Positions 23,815 to 35,030 of a stretch of DNA of 64,000 nucleotides are shown in pieces. This DNA comes from Clitoria ternatea (taxonomy: Eukaryota > Streptophyta > Magnoliopsida > Fabales > Fabaceae). Position 1 is the stretch's first letter. Each line of letters starts with the position of its first letter. The notes under the pieces are model-generated. The model saw only the letters and a list, made by a program, of their open reading frames with translations, was not told the DNA's origin and made no database searches. The translations under genes were made by a program, and so were the position numbers. The stretch is taken from assembly GCA_037962975.1 (NCBI GenBank), contig CM075675.1, positions 27,158,501 to 27,222,500 on the forward strand, in the 5' to 3' direction.

Positions 23815-25760
23815 TCTGATCCGAGTGACAGAGTGAAATTCCGAGTGAAGGATGAGAGATTCCAAGTGAAGGATGAAATTCTGAGTGATAGAAAGAAAAT
23901 CCGAGTGAAGAATGAAATTCTGAGTGTAAGGTTATGTTATCCGAGTAATATATGACCAAGTAGGTTACTACCGAGTGAAATCTTGGTCTTAGAGACAGCT
24001 GGAGTGAAGTAGGTTCAAGGGAACCACTTCTGGGTGAATATTTCAAGTGAAAACACCCTTGAAAGACTCAATTCCGAGTCAAACTTTGCTAATTGCTTCT
24101 TTTTTGAGTGGTAATCTCTATGATTACAGTATACCGAGTGAATAGACTCAATCAAAATTATAACTAAGTGCAATCCGAGTGAGTTGTCCAACTCAGATCT
24201 TCCTAGAGAAGAAGGGAATAGCATTCCGGGTAGAAAGATCTTCGAGTGTGGTGTTTTGGGTAGTAGAGTTCCGAGTAAGGGCATATTTGAATCCAGTATA
24301 ACCTGTTCTAAGAAGCATGACCCCAAATATGCAATTCTGAGTGGAATATAGAGTGATAGAAGCTCATTCCGAGTGGAATATATAGGGCAGAGGTATTTCC
24401 AAATGAGGCTTATATTCTGTTGCTCAATTTCTGAGTGAAAATAGATCTGAAAGGATGCTGAATGAAATGTATTATGAGGAAGAATTCTGTGTTGTTAAGA
24501 GATGAAAAACCGAGTAAACCTGAATGAGAAGGACTTAATTGTTAAGTGGTAAATACTGATTGATTAAGAAGTAACTAGTCCGAGTGAAAAAGGCAAGACT
24601 TTATTAGGTCTGAATGAGAACCCCGAATAAATAATGTGAAGTTCCGAGTGAATGAATACCTGTAAGTATTTTATACCGACTGGAATGTGTTGTTGAAAAT
24701 TATTTGGGAAGAATTGTTGGATGAAATAGTGATTCCGAGTGGTTATATATATATATATATTGTATGGTTAAAGCATTACTTGGCTTGAATATGAGTGGTA
24801 ATGAATGAATAATGCTAATTAGTAGATACCGAGGTGAAAATGGTATTTGAGAACCCATTCCGAGTGAATTGTAGTAGGTAGGGCCATTTTCCGAGTGAAT
24901 CTATGAGTATGACTCCTCTTCTGAGTGAGACATACTCTATTGGACCAATTCCGAGTGAGACTTGTATGTGTAAGTCTTTTCCGAGAAGTGAGGGCCTTAA
25001 TATGTTCTGATTGGAATTGTAGTTGAAGAATTTGGTTAAAACCGAGAGAGAAATATGAGTAAACCGAGTGAGTAAAGTTTAAGTATTTCTGAGTGGTAAA
25101 TCCGATTGATTCCTTTCTAAGATATGAATTGTTATTGGAATATATCCTAAGTAATTAGAGTTTGAATAAATTCCGAGTGATTGACTAATTAGGAGAGAGA
25201 GTCGGGTTCTAGAAGAAACACTTCCGAGTGAAAATTATAAGTCTATGCCGAGTGATGAATGTGAAGTACATTCCCGATTATGAAATACACCGAGTGGTAT
25301 GGAAAGCAGCATTCCGAGTAAGTGGATGACTTTTACCGAGTGGAACAGTGTATGTAGAGATTCGGATTTGGAATAAAAACTTCGAGTAGAAGAAACATAG
25401 GAAAAGAATGTGAGGGAGTCAGTTTTTTGAAGGACATTACCGAGTAATAAAGGACTAGGCTTGGAATGATTTAACCGAGTAAGAACCATCAGAAATGACC
25501 CGGATTTAGAATATAATACCGAGTGAAAGGCCAAGCAAATTAGGAGTCGGTGTGGGGGTGAATTACCGAGTGAATGATGGGAAAGATGAGTCGGTTTCAT
25601 GGGAATGCCGAGTGAGGATTGGCTGATTCGCTCAAGCGAGCAAGCCACGCTCAAGCGAGCCTTGTAATTGTGACTCGGAAGTGGGAATTCCAGTCGGAAT
25701 TCACTGACAGAAGTGTTAACCGAGTGTAATTTCACTCGGTATTCACTGACAGAAGTGCGT
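23815..25760 (+). repeat. Dispersed CCGAGTGA repeats, plus orientation (left arm)
   Basis: Several dozen copies and near-copies of CCGAGTGA (or TCCGAGTGAA) are scattered at irregular 15-60 bp intervals. They are not a simple tandem array, since the DNA between copies is mostly unrelated. A long minus-strand open frame at 25235-25771 arises from this low-complexity field and is not a gene. Confidence 0.88.
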
Positions 25761-25837
25761 TTTGACTTCAATTTTGTCTTTTAATGATATTTAAATCTAA
25801 TCGTGTGCATTATGGATAGTGGACGACCAGAAATGGA

Positions 25838-25988
25838 CACTGACTCAGCATATATATTTGTTTAATCCCTAGTGACCCTTCCATTATCACTGACTCAGCA
25901 TACCACTCAGAAATAGGCACTGACTCAGCATACTACTCAGAAAAGCTGTCTCCCACTTGTCTTCCTACTCACTTTCTCCCTATTTAAA
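25838..25988 (+). promoter_or_regulatory. Candidate LTR promoter: three GCN4-like boxes and a TATA box
   Basis: CACTGACTCAGCATA is present at 25838-25852, 25888-25902 and 25918-25932. Each holds TGACTCA, a GCN4/AP-1-like site bound by bZIP factors in other systems. TATTTAAA follows at 25981-25988, about 50 bp after the last copy. A plausible leader with GAG/GTAAGG splice-donor-like sequence at 26151/26152 lies downstream. Promoter activity is inferred. Confidence 0.6.
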
Positions 25989-26394
25989 CAAGCTCAACGT
26001 CCTCAGAACTCACACCACACACACGACACAACATCCTTCATCATTTTCCTTCCCAACAAGTCTCTTTCTCTCTTTTTCCTTCCATTTCACTCAGATTCGA
26101 AGCAGGACAGTGAAGGGAGCCTCTTTCTTCTCCTCCAGGAACTTCATTGAGGTAAGGGGGTATATTCTTGGGTGTCTTGTAGGAAAACCGAGTGGGGACA
26201 GATTCAGTGTGTATGAATTAAATGCTTTATATTGATATCTGTATATGCATGTATATATATATATATATATATCTGTTACCGAGTGATGAATTGTGATATG
26301 ACATGTACTTATTGGACTGAAAATGCTAAGAATCATGGGTACCGTGTGATTTCCAGTGAAAAACTATGAGTTTAATGATAACAGGTTCTGTTTT

Positions 26395-27430
26395 AGGCCA
26401 ATCCGATCGGTTTTGGCATCATTTCAATCGGTTTTAAGCCATTTCAATCGGTTTTAGTATCATTTCACTCGGAAAACACTCTTTTTCTCTCGGACAGCAT
26501 CTCCCAAGTCTTATTTTTACTCAGAAATATATTTCTTACATTGTTTCACTCGGAAAACACTCTATTGCTCTCGGTCAGTAGCTTCCCAGTCTTATTTCAC
26601 TCGGCAAACACTTTATTTTACTCAGCAAGTAGTTATTTTACTTGGATTTATATTATTTCATTTAGACAGAACTCTTTTCAACTAATTTCACTCGGTAAAC
26701 TCATGTTTCACTCGGAACTTATCTTATTTTTACTCAGGAACCTTTTTCATGCTGATTCCACTCGGAATCAGATTTTACTTCACTTGGAGACACATTTTCA
26801 CTCGGATTCACAAACATTTTTACTCAGAAAATTCCTTTTAGACTAATTCCACTCGGAATCCTATTTTATTTCACTCAGAATTATATTAATTTCACCCAGA
26901 AAACTGTTTCTTCATTATGTTTCACTCGAAAGGCATTTTAACTTCACTAAGGAAACTCTTTCAGATTGATTTCACTCGGATTTAGAACTGTTTTACTTAG
27001 AAGACCCTCTCAGCTTGATTTTATTCGAAATCGTGCTTATTACACTCGAAATCTTAATTATTTCACTCGGTATTACACCTATTTTACTCAGAAAGCTTGG
27101 ATATCAACATTTTCACTCGGATATAACTTGTTTTAATCGGAAGAATTATTTCCACTCGGAATCAAATCTGTTTTAGTCGGAAAATAGCCTTTCCAGTACA
27201 AATTCACTCGGATTCAAGCTGTTCCAGTCGGAAAACAGCATTTCACTTCATTTCACTCGGATCCAAACTTATTTCAGTCGAAAAATAGCTTTTCCAGTAC
27301 AATTTCACTCGGATTTTTAACCAGAACGTTTGGAGAACCCTTCTCAGTGTGATTCCACTCGGAATCATACATATTTCACTCGGATTTGCCTCTGTTTCAC
27401 TCGGAAAACTCTATTTTTAATGGTTTTCGC
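26395..27430 (-). repeat. Dispersed TCACTCGG repeats, inverted orientation (right arm)
   Basis: Dozens of TTTCACTCGGA-type copies, the reverse complement of the left-arm motif, at about 20-40 bp spacing. The first are GATCGGTTTT-like variants near 26400, shifting to TTTCACTCGG. The switch in orientation falls across the putative promoter. Confidence 0.88.
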
Positions 27431-28865
27431 TTGGATTTTCATTTAGAAACTACTTCTTAATACTTTTTAAATTAATGATAAGTTATAATTATTGTTATTA
27501 TCCTTATTCCATTATTATCCTAATTATTATTAATCTTAATATTATTATTAGTAGTTTTCTTGTTATAAACCTTATTAACATTTTAATTATGCAAAGAATA
27601 AATTATTTTACTCCTTATGGAAAATACTATAATAGATATACTTACAATGTTTAAATAATTGATAGAATCCAAAGAACTTGGAAATGATATGATGAGACTG
27701 GAAATACATAAGATACCCAAAGGATCAATTGATAAGATAAATGCATTTCGCATCATGAAAATATTTTGAAGAAGAAAAACATCTAGAGCATACACTTGGT
27801 ACAGTGAAGGACACTCACGTTCGATCTCAGTAGAAGAATCTTGGGAGTACAACTGGAACGGCAACCCAATGGCATCAGAGTCGCGCCCTGATAGCCGGGT
27901 GAGACGAGTAATTCTGGTGTACTTTGACTAAATGACGGAGTGTGACCATGATCGTAGGGATCCAAGTCTCAAATATATATATAAATCAATGATGAGAACC
28001 AATGAGTTCATTTGTACCAGAGCTTGGGCGGACCCTGATCGCTCTAGAGAATTGGAATGGTGATATTCCAGAGAAGAAGAAATAATTTCTTGGGCCCACA
28101 TGCATCATGAGACTTAATCAAAGATAAATCATAATGAATCCGAACTCATGCATTCATTACATCATATTTGATTGTTATAATTGTGAACATGCTAAATATA
28201 CGATTATGTGATGACAACATGCTTGATTGTTATAAATATGCTAAATGTATGATCTATGTGACATTGTATGTTAACTGGATTATGTCCGCATCGGATGAAC
28301 CAATCAGGGTCTTGGGTTATACTCACCCTTACTGTTGAACATTTTTCAGAGGAATTAGAAACTCAAGAACCCGAGTGTGAAGATCAGCAATACGCTGAAC
28401 CCATTGAGAATAACCATTAAGGATAGAATATTTATAATCAGACACCGGATGACTGTATAATATTTAAGGGTGCCTGTGTGCCCCATTCTGTTAAGAGTAC
28501 ATTTACTTACAGTTTGTGAATGACTATGTGATATATATACATTATTGCTTCCACTGATCTGCCACGTACTTATTTATTAAGAAAAAAAAATATTCACTTT
28601 TTCTGAAAACTGTTAACACACTCAGTTAAATAGGATGAACCTACAAAAGGATTTGTCTTATCTAACCGAGGGTGTTACAGATAGCACGCACTTCAAAATA
28701 GCCCATAAATTATTTTTAACTTCTTTTAAGAAAAAGAAATACATGAAACAACTAAGCGAACACAAACAGATAGAACAAACCAAACAGTGACAACAAAACA
28801 GCGACAGAAAGAAATTTGACTAAACAGTGACAGAAAGGAAAAAACAGAGTAAGAGTGAAGATTAA

Positions 28866-29230
28866 CAGGACGTCTCGTCCAAATTAACCTTAACTTATAC
28901 ATAAACAATTCGAAGATTAAAATAAAATTGGATAACATGGAGTATAATAAAGTTGATTAAAACTAAAGATTAACAGGACGTCTCATCCAAATTAACCTTA
29001 TTTTTAAGGAAACATTATTTAAAACAAAATATTAAAAATATGAGGTCAACAAGACGTCTCGTCTAAATTAATCTCATTTTTAAGGAAATACTATTTAAAT
29101 AAAATATTAAAAAAAACATGAGAACACGAGATTAACAAGACGTCGCGTCTAAATTAACCTTATTTTAAGAAAGTTATTATTTTAAATAAAATATTAAGAG
29201 TATGAGATTAACAAGACGTCTTGTCTAAAT
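28866..29230 (-). repeat. Five diverged repeats with GACGTC in Ogre LTR
   Basis: Units such as GATTAACAGGACGTCTCGTC recur at about 28864, 28969, 29043, 29129 and 29205. Most contain the palindrome GACGTC, an ACGT-core type bound by plant bZIP proteins. One copy has GACGTCGCG. Spacing is about 75-105 bp. Confidence 0.75.
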
Positions 29231-30264
29231 TAAGCTCATTTTAAACAAATTATTATAAAATATTAAATAGGTAAAATAAATTGAGATAATAACAAAGGCA
29301 TAAAAAATAAACGAAGGAAGGTGGGCCCGACAGGAATTGACTCCCGCTCCTACGTATTCTTAAGCTTTTTGAGAAATCAGGGTTACGTAGTTCTTTAAGG
29401 GACATATTCGAGAAAAATATTTAAAATTATTTTTAAAGTTTTATAAATTGATTCAATTTTTAATAATAAAAAGAAATTTATGAGGAAGGGAAAATACAAA
29501 GCAAAGTACTTCGCACGTGCATAAACCTTCGAAAGCTTACGATGCAAATGTAGGCAAAAGTAATTTTGCACGACATTGCCCATAAGATTCTAAAAATAAT
29601 TTATTCTAAAAAAAACACATATATAATATTTAATTATTGAAAACAAAAATATGAGAAATATTCAATATTTATTCTAAGAAACATTTTTAGATTTTTGGTA
29701 TTAAAATAGAAAAAAAACTAATTTTTATTTTAAGAAGAAATGTTTAAATCTTAATATTTTTATTTTTATTTTTAAAAAAATATCATAAAAAGAACCATTT
29801 AGAAAAGATATTTATTTATTCTAAAAAAAAATATTTTTTGGTTTTTAGCAAAAGGAATTATATTTTTTTTTAAAAGGAAAGAGATATTTAATTTAATATT
29901 TTAAATTTTGATTTAAAAATAACTAAAAACTATTTATTAGTTTTGTTATTCATAAAAGAAATTATTTTTATTATCTTATTATTTCCTAAAATAGAAAAGG
30001 GAATATTTTATTTTATTTCAACATAAATAAATAAAAACATTCTTTTTGATTAAAATTTTTTAGAAATAAATTTAAACACCTTTTTTATTTAAAAATTTTT
30101 GTTTGCAAAAAATTGGATCCTAAGCTATTTGGGCTTCAGATTTTCTAAAACCCATTACCATTTCAACAAAACAAATTTTTAAAAAAAGGAAAAGAAGGGA
30201 TTTTAAGAAATTGGGCCTCACTATTTGAGGCCCATAAAATCTAAACCTAAGTTTTAAAGAAAGA

Positions 30265-30545
30265 AAAGAAGAGAATGAGGGGGGAAGAGTGGGGCGGCAG
30301 AGAGAGGGGGAAAGGAAGAGAGAAGAGGGCGGAGGAGAGAGAGAGGAAAGGTGACGCCGGTGGAGGAGACCGGCGCAGAGCTGGCCGGTCCGGAAGGGGA
30401 GAGGGTGAGGGAGGCCGAGAGGGAGAGAGGAGTTCCGAGAGAGGGAGAGAGAGTGCTGGGGGAGGAGAGACCGAGGGAGAGGGCGGCGGAGAGAGAGAGT
30501 GTGAGCGAGAGAGAGTGAGTGAGATACCGAGAGAGGTGGACTAGC
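30265..30545 (-). repeat. GA-rich tract (CT-rich in Ogre sense)
   Basis: Almost pure GAGAGA and GGAGAG on the plus strand. In the element's direction it is a long CT-rich leader-like segment downstream of a TATA-like sequence near 30800. Open frames on both strands here are low-complexity Arg/Gly/Glu or Ser/Leu/Pro translations and are not genes. Confidence 0.8.
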
Positions 30546-30838
30546 GGCGGTGAGGTGATCTGATCGGTGTGCACAGGTCCGGGAGAACACCGTCGTAGGA
30601 GGAGGCCTTTGGTGGTTAATGTTTCTGTTTTTTCTTTGCAGGTTCAATCCAAAAAAAATCCCCCGCCCCCTGTGTTGTTCTGTGCTCCCGTTTTTAAGCT
30701 GGCCTCGGAGTGTTTTCACAACTCACTCATCCACTTCTTCTTTCCAGTTCCATTCTGCACCAGGAAGTGGGTGCTGTTTTTTTTATTATTTATTTAAAAT
30801 AAACAAATTGGAGTGGGGGGCAAAGGATGGTGCTTACA

Positions 30839-32582
30839 ATTAAGGTTAAGGTTTAAAGTATTCATTCCTTCATAATTAATATTTCACTTTGATAACAAAA
30901 TGAGTAAGTTGGTTGTTAAAGATCTATGTAGTATGTATAATTTGCATTGATTAAACATATTTGACTGTGCCAATTAATATAAGAATTTCCAAAAAAAAAG
31001 AAAAAATATCCTTACCTCAAATAATTAAATAATCACAGAAGATAATCCATGTTAGAGGCAAATTTCTTCTTAAAAAGCTTATAAAAAAATCCTTTTAAAA
31101 AATAGTATAGCATGACAAAAAGGGAGGAAATTCATGCTGGATTTATATGAATAAATTAATCTTGTATAATTGAGATTGCTCAAGTCAGTATATAAAATAT
31201 TTAAGTCATATTGGCTGCCTCATATAAGAAAAAATATATGTACATCATGTTATATAAAATGAAGCAATTCCAAATTCATCTTGTCTTTTAATTAATTGTA
31301 CGAGAGTAACACGAATCCTCCAAATCATATTATCTATAGAGAGAGAGATATCACAACGAAAAAAGATATTGCAGCTTTTATAGTCTCAATCAACTCTCAA
31401 CTTTGCAAACAATCAGTTGTATATCAACCTCATTGTGTGTAAGGATTATCATCAAGACTTAAACTAATTAAAAATAGCTAATCTTATTTAATATTATTGA
31501 TTTTATAAAAAAATTACTAGCATGTTTTTTCTATATATTCCATTGCATCAAACTTATTCAGGAATTTTTTTTTCTCCCTTTAATCTATTAAAAATGAAAA
31601 CTTTGTATTAAATAAATGTGTTTTCGGTATGATATAACTTTAAATAAGGTAAATTATATTTTGATCCATAAAATATACCTTATCAATCGCTTATATTTTT
31701 CTTTGTTACATTTTGTTGTTTGTATTTAAGTTCTATGGTAATATTTACTAATTTACTAATAAGACCTATTTTAAAGAAGTTTCAATGTTCACCTACCTTA
31801 ATTTTTTTTTCTTATCTTGTTTAAAATTAGGATTGTAAAAAAAACATTTAGTAGTTAGCATTAAACCATTTAAGGCTAATCAAATTTTATTTTACTAATC
31901 TCAATTAAGAAAGATTAACTAACAATTAAACAAACATAATTCTCATACCCATCCAGCTAATGGAATAGCAACCAGCTCAGACAAAACAGGCTCTAAATCC
32001 AAACCTTTAAATATCACAAAGTTAACTATTAAAAAAAAAAGACTTCATGATCACTAGAAATTCATTAATAAATGTGCACGGAAAAGTAATCGCTCCAATC
32101 ACAAAACGGGAACTTCAATCAACCAAAAACAATCTTTAGACATCAGTTTTGCGTACAATGAAAATGGGAAACATAGTTATGAAAATGAAAAAAATTAAAG
32201 GTTAATATTAATTCTCTATGTTGATTGAGATAATTAAAGCTCCATTTAACTATAAGATCTATTCTTAGGTTGATCAAACCAGGGTTTAACCCAATTAAAA
32301 AACCGAAATAAACCCAGTTAAATTTTAAACTATCACCTTCTCATAATAGTTAAATATTAATTAGACGGTAAATATCAATATTATTTTACTGACAGAACTA
32401 ATGATATTAAATTATCTTCACCATTAATTTAATATCCAAATTTAATTGTAATCAACACCTTACCGGTACAAAATACATATAATAACAAGGTTTGAGATGT
32501 TACTAGAATGTAATCACGCTGTTCAATAGTGAAACTTTCGTCACATTTAGACACATCTCAAATATTAACCAAACTTAACATT
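30839..32582. other. AT-rich intergenic DNA, no gene seen
   Basis: No ORF above background, no RNA gene and no repeat with clear ends recognised. Confidence 0.6.
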
Positions 32583-33995
32583 TGTAACATCCTAATTTAA
32601 TTATAGGTTAATTTTATATTAATCTAATAATTAAATTTAGGATTAGTTAGGAAAGCAAATTTACAAAAGTGCCCTTAATGACTTAAAATAATTTTCTAAA
32701 CTCTTTCTTCTCCTTCCTTCCACCTCACGCGCGTGCATGCAGGGAACTAAGGGAAACCACTTCATTCTTCTTCTTCTCATCTTCACCGTGGGCCATCATC
32801 CTCCATTCGTCCTCCATCATTGACAATTTCATGATCCATTTTTCTCTTCTCCATCTCATGCTAGGCTTGGTGCTGTGAACTTCTTCTTTTTCCATCGGCA
32901 AAGTAAGCTTTCTTTCATGGAACTCATTTTCGTTTGGCAATGGGTGATGCTTTTAGACTTCAATTTCTTCAAATTCATGCTTGTAGGGAGCTTTGGGGTC
33001 AATTGTTAAGGTGTGGGCAGTTTTGAGAACTTGGGATTCTTAATCTCTTCATTGGAAAGGTTAGTATTTAAGACCCATTTGTGGAATTGGCCAAATGCTT
33101 GGTTTCTATCCTTAAATTCTTTAAACTTTATGCTAATAGATTGTTTCGGAACCATTTCAAGTTCTGAGTATTGTATCGGAATATCGGGTTTGCGTTTCGG
33201 AATCTCTCGGCATCATTTTGGTAAGTCGAAAACTTACGAAGCTTTGTCATTTCACTTAACTAGTAATTATAATTGAATTTATGAATTTAGTTTAATTGAA
33301 TTGAAATAAGGAACGGTTTAGTAACCAGATGGCTTGGGGATTGTTTGTGTTTGGCTGTTGATTCTGGATGGAGACAGGAAGGTGTGGAAATTGTTGGACT
33401 TGGAATCTAGGTAGGAGGAGTATTTATATTTTGAATGTATGGTTATGAATGGATAGAGAATGTATTGATTTGATTATATATTGTATGGTGATGTTTTGAA
33501 TTGTTAGTGTAGGTATTGGAATTGTTTTTGAAATGCATTCCCTCGATTCAATGAATATGAATTATGTTAGTGCTTATTTTGATTTGGTGAGAATCCGTTC
33601 ATATGATATTTTATTGTGTTACGTGGCATTGGATTACTATGATAAATCTTAAACTTTAGCTTGGTAGCTAATTGAGAAAATTATAATGTTTGATGCATTG
33701 GATTGCCAAGTTAGGCTTTGGATACCTTAAATGAGGAATTGAAATGATAAAAGAATGTTTGAATGACATAATATGACATAGATAGAAATGGTGACCTGGG
33801 AAAGGTCAGGAACCCTGTAATGGTGATTTCAATCCTACAACTGGGTTCTGTTAGAGCTCGTGATTACCGATGGAGCTAGAGTTAAGTCTCGAGACGTCAT
33901 TGGGTGACAGGTATCACGCGAGAAGGGATAAAGAAATGAGGCCGGTATGGAATCTGTAGCTGAATCTCATTTGTTTTCATTGGATCCGCATGCAT
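32583..33995 (+). other. Possible degenerate Tekay-type LTR, start only
   Basis: TGTAACATCC at 32583 matches the start of the two proven Tekay-like LTRs, and the following leader-like region (TTTCGGAATCTCTCGG near 33195, then GGTAAGT) looks like LTR sequence. I found no matching 3' end with a duplication, so the right limit is unknown; it may continue past the 33996-39511 insertion to about 40050. A short ORF at 33013-33276 is not convincing. Confidence 0.3.
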
Positions 33996-34428
33996 TGTTG
34001 AAAATTATGTTATATTTCAAAAGTTTTAAATAATATTTTATCTTATTTTAATTTAAAAGGAGTAATAAATTATTTTATAAAATATTATTTATATCCTATG
34101 GATAAACTTTGATTAAGTCAAATCTTATCTCTAAACTTAGTCAAAGGTTATCTCTAAGTTGGTTAGATATTATCTCTGACTTAGTCAGATATTATTTAAC
34201 TGACCTCTACTCCTATTTAATTAATAGTTTCTCTCCCCTAAACAGATAATAGAGACATTCCTCAACTCTTGGGTTATCAAATAATTTTTTTTATTTCTAC
34301 TAGTTTTGATCCTGGGTCTATCCTAGAAGGAGCTGTTATATCTTGGGGGATACGCCTTAGGCGAATAAATCCTTAAGGACAGTGCTACCACACGTCTCAG
34401 CTCATCAAAAATCAAGAATAAATCAACA
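33996..34428 (+). repeat. 5' LTR of non-autonomous element
   Basis: 433 bp, matching 39079-39511. TATA-like GTTATATC at 34335-34342 is followed about 22-29 bp later by AATAAATCCTTAAG (34364-34377), a plausible transcript start and 5' end of R. Both LTR copies keep the TATA and the 14-mer. Confidence 0.93.
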
Positions 34429-34474
34429 ATCTTAAGGATTTATTTGATTTTATTTTTCAATGTATTCTTGATTT
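34364..34474 (+). promoter_or_regulatory. Candidate self-priming leader with pseudoknot
   Basis: CTTAAGGATTTATT at 34431-34444, two bases after the LTR end where a primer site belongs, is the exact reverse complement of AATAAATCCTTAAG at 34364-34377 in the LTR. No tRNA-type primer site (such as TGGTATCAGAGC) is present. A second pairing, AAATCAAGAATA (34409-34420) with TATTCTTGATTT (34463-34474), interleaves with the first in pseudoknot order. In Tf1 of fission yeast the RNA 5' end itself pairs next to the LTR and primes reverse transcription. The same use here is inferred. Confidence 0.5.
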
Positions 34475-34736
34475 CTTTTCCCCCAGTTTCATCGTGATTT
34501 CCTTTTCCTTTTTAATTTGTGAAGCATCAATTTGTCGGTGCAAAAGAAAAAAAACCAATTCTATTATCTCATTTTCCTCATTTCATTCCATTCACCAACT
34601 GCACATTGTTCAACATTTAAAAAAAGGGACATTTTCACAAACACCTATAGCGTCCCCCGTCACTGCCTCATTGGCCACTCCCACTTTCTTTAGGCAGAGC
34701 AGATAAGAAGAAGAACTCACAGGTTTCTAATCAACG

Positions 34737-35030
34737 ATGAAGGCGACACTGCTTCGTCCTTGTTTTGCTTCTTTCCTTCTCGATGCACATAGTACCTAAA
34801 CCTCATCAAGGAGACACACTCCTTTCAGTTGTTCATCCAGGAACCAACCTTACATCCCAAAGCTCGAACCTTTTAGCCGAACCAAGTTTGAAAGGGCCGT
34901 TAAAGACCCTCCTTTGATTGAAAAATCTAAGAAAGAACTCTTAGATTATTGTTCAATGCTTGAAGGAGATGAATCGTATAGTTGTTGGCAGGCTTATTTT
35001 AAGCTAAAAGATCTTGAAGATCTACGATAG
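34737..35030 (+). pseudogene. Captured gene fragment resembling CCG-binding protein 1 / MEE14 first exon
   Basis: A frame from ATG at 34737 to TAG at 35028 (97 codons) with one internal TAA at 34797. After a short transit-peptide-like N terminus it encodes PKLEPF, TKFERAVKDPPLIEKSKKEL, then DYCSMLEGDESYSCW and YFKLKDLE. I recognise this as similar to the N-terminal conserved part of the plant CCG-binding protein 1 (MEE14) family, recalled rather than searched. The rest of that protein is missing. The GC content and 5' UTR-like upstream stretch (34620-34736) differ from the AT-rich surroundings. Lying inside LTR boundaries in element sense, it looks like host sequence picked up through a read-through transcript. 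It is not a working gene. Confidence 0.55.

Larger units (their letters stand above)
23625..28679 (+). mobile_element. Solo LTR (5.06 kb) of a second Tekay-like family
   Basis: Begins TGTAACATCC, ends TGTTACA and is flanked by the 5-bp duplication GATAG (23620-23624 and 28680-28684). The first 70 bases are clearly related to the LTR start at 1511, including GGAAGGTCTGTAA. No primer site, gag, pol or internal second LTR is present, so it is best read as a solo LTR left by LTR-LTR recombination. It is about 2 kb longer than the other Tekay-like LTR because of two fields of short CCGAGTGA-type repeats in opposite orientation. Non-autonomous element is the alternative, but there is no internal direct LTR repeat. 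Confidence 0.88.
1..30838 (-). mobile_element. Ogre-type Ty3/gypsy (Tat lineage) retrotransposon, 3' end beyond left edge, broken by two insertions
   Basis: Read on the minus strand the order is LTR (from about 30838 to 23403), primer site, ORF1, gag-pro, intron, RT-RNaseH-archaeal RNaseH-integrase, then a 3' UTR with tandem repeats. An extra ORF upstream of gag, a second RNase H and an intron between protease and RT are the known hallmarks of Ogre. The element is interrupted at 1511-12416 by a Tekay-like element and at 23625-28679 by a solo LTR, both with exact target duplications, so Ogre is the oldest layer here. The 3' LTR is outside the window. ORF1 and gag-pro carry several stops, so this copy is not autonomous, although its RT-integrase exon is fully open. 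The right LTR end at 30838 is a weak call. Confidence 0.9.
23403..30838 (-). repeat. Ogre 5' LTR, interrupted by a solo LTR at 23625-28679
   Basis: The inner boundary at 23403 is firm: on the plus strand TGTCGCGACC two bases from the primer site. The LTR runs right to 23624 and resumes after the GATAG duplication at 28680-28684. The outer end is a guess. TGCTTACA ending at 30838 would give matching TGT and ACA termini and an LTR of about 2.4 kb without the insertion. A TATA-like run on the minus strand at about 30807-30790 lies very near that end, which would make U3 unusually short, so the true end may be further right. No gene is inside. Confidence 0.6.

Noticed and set aside
25235..25771. 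178-codon minus-strand ORF rich in Ser and Leu
   Set aside because: It is generated by the CCGAGTGA repeat field of the solo LTR.
30120..30719. Long ORFs on both strands over the GA-rich tract
   Set aside because: Low-complexity dipeptide-like translations of GAGAGA DNA.
32725..33276. Short ORFs of 71 and 87 codons
   Set aside because: No recognisable motif; they lie in LTR-leader-like sequence.
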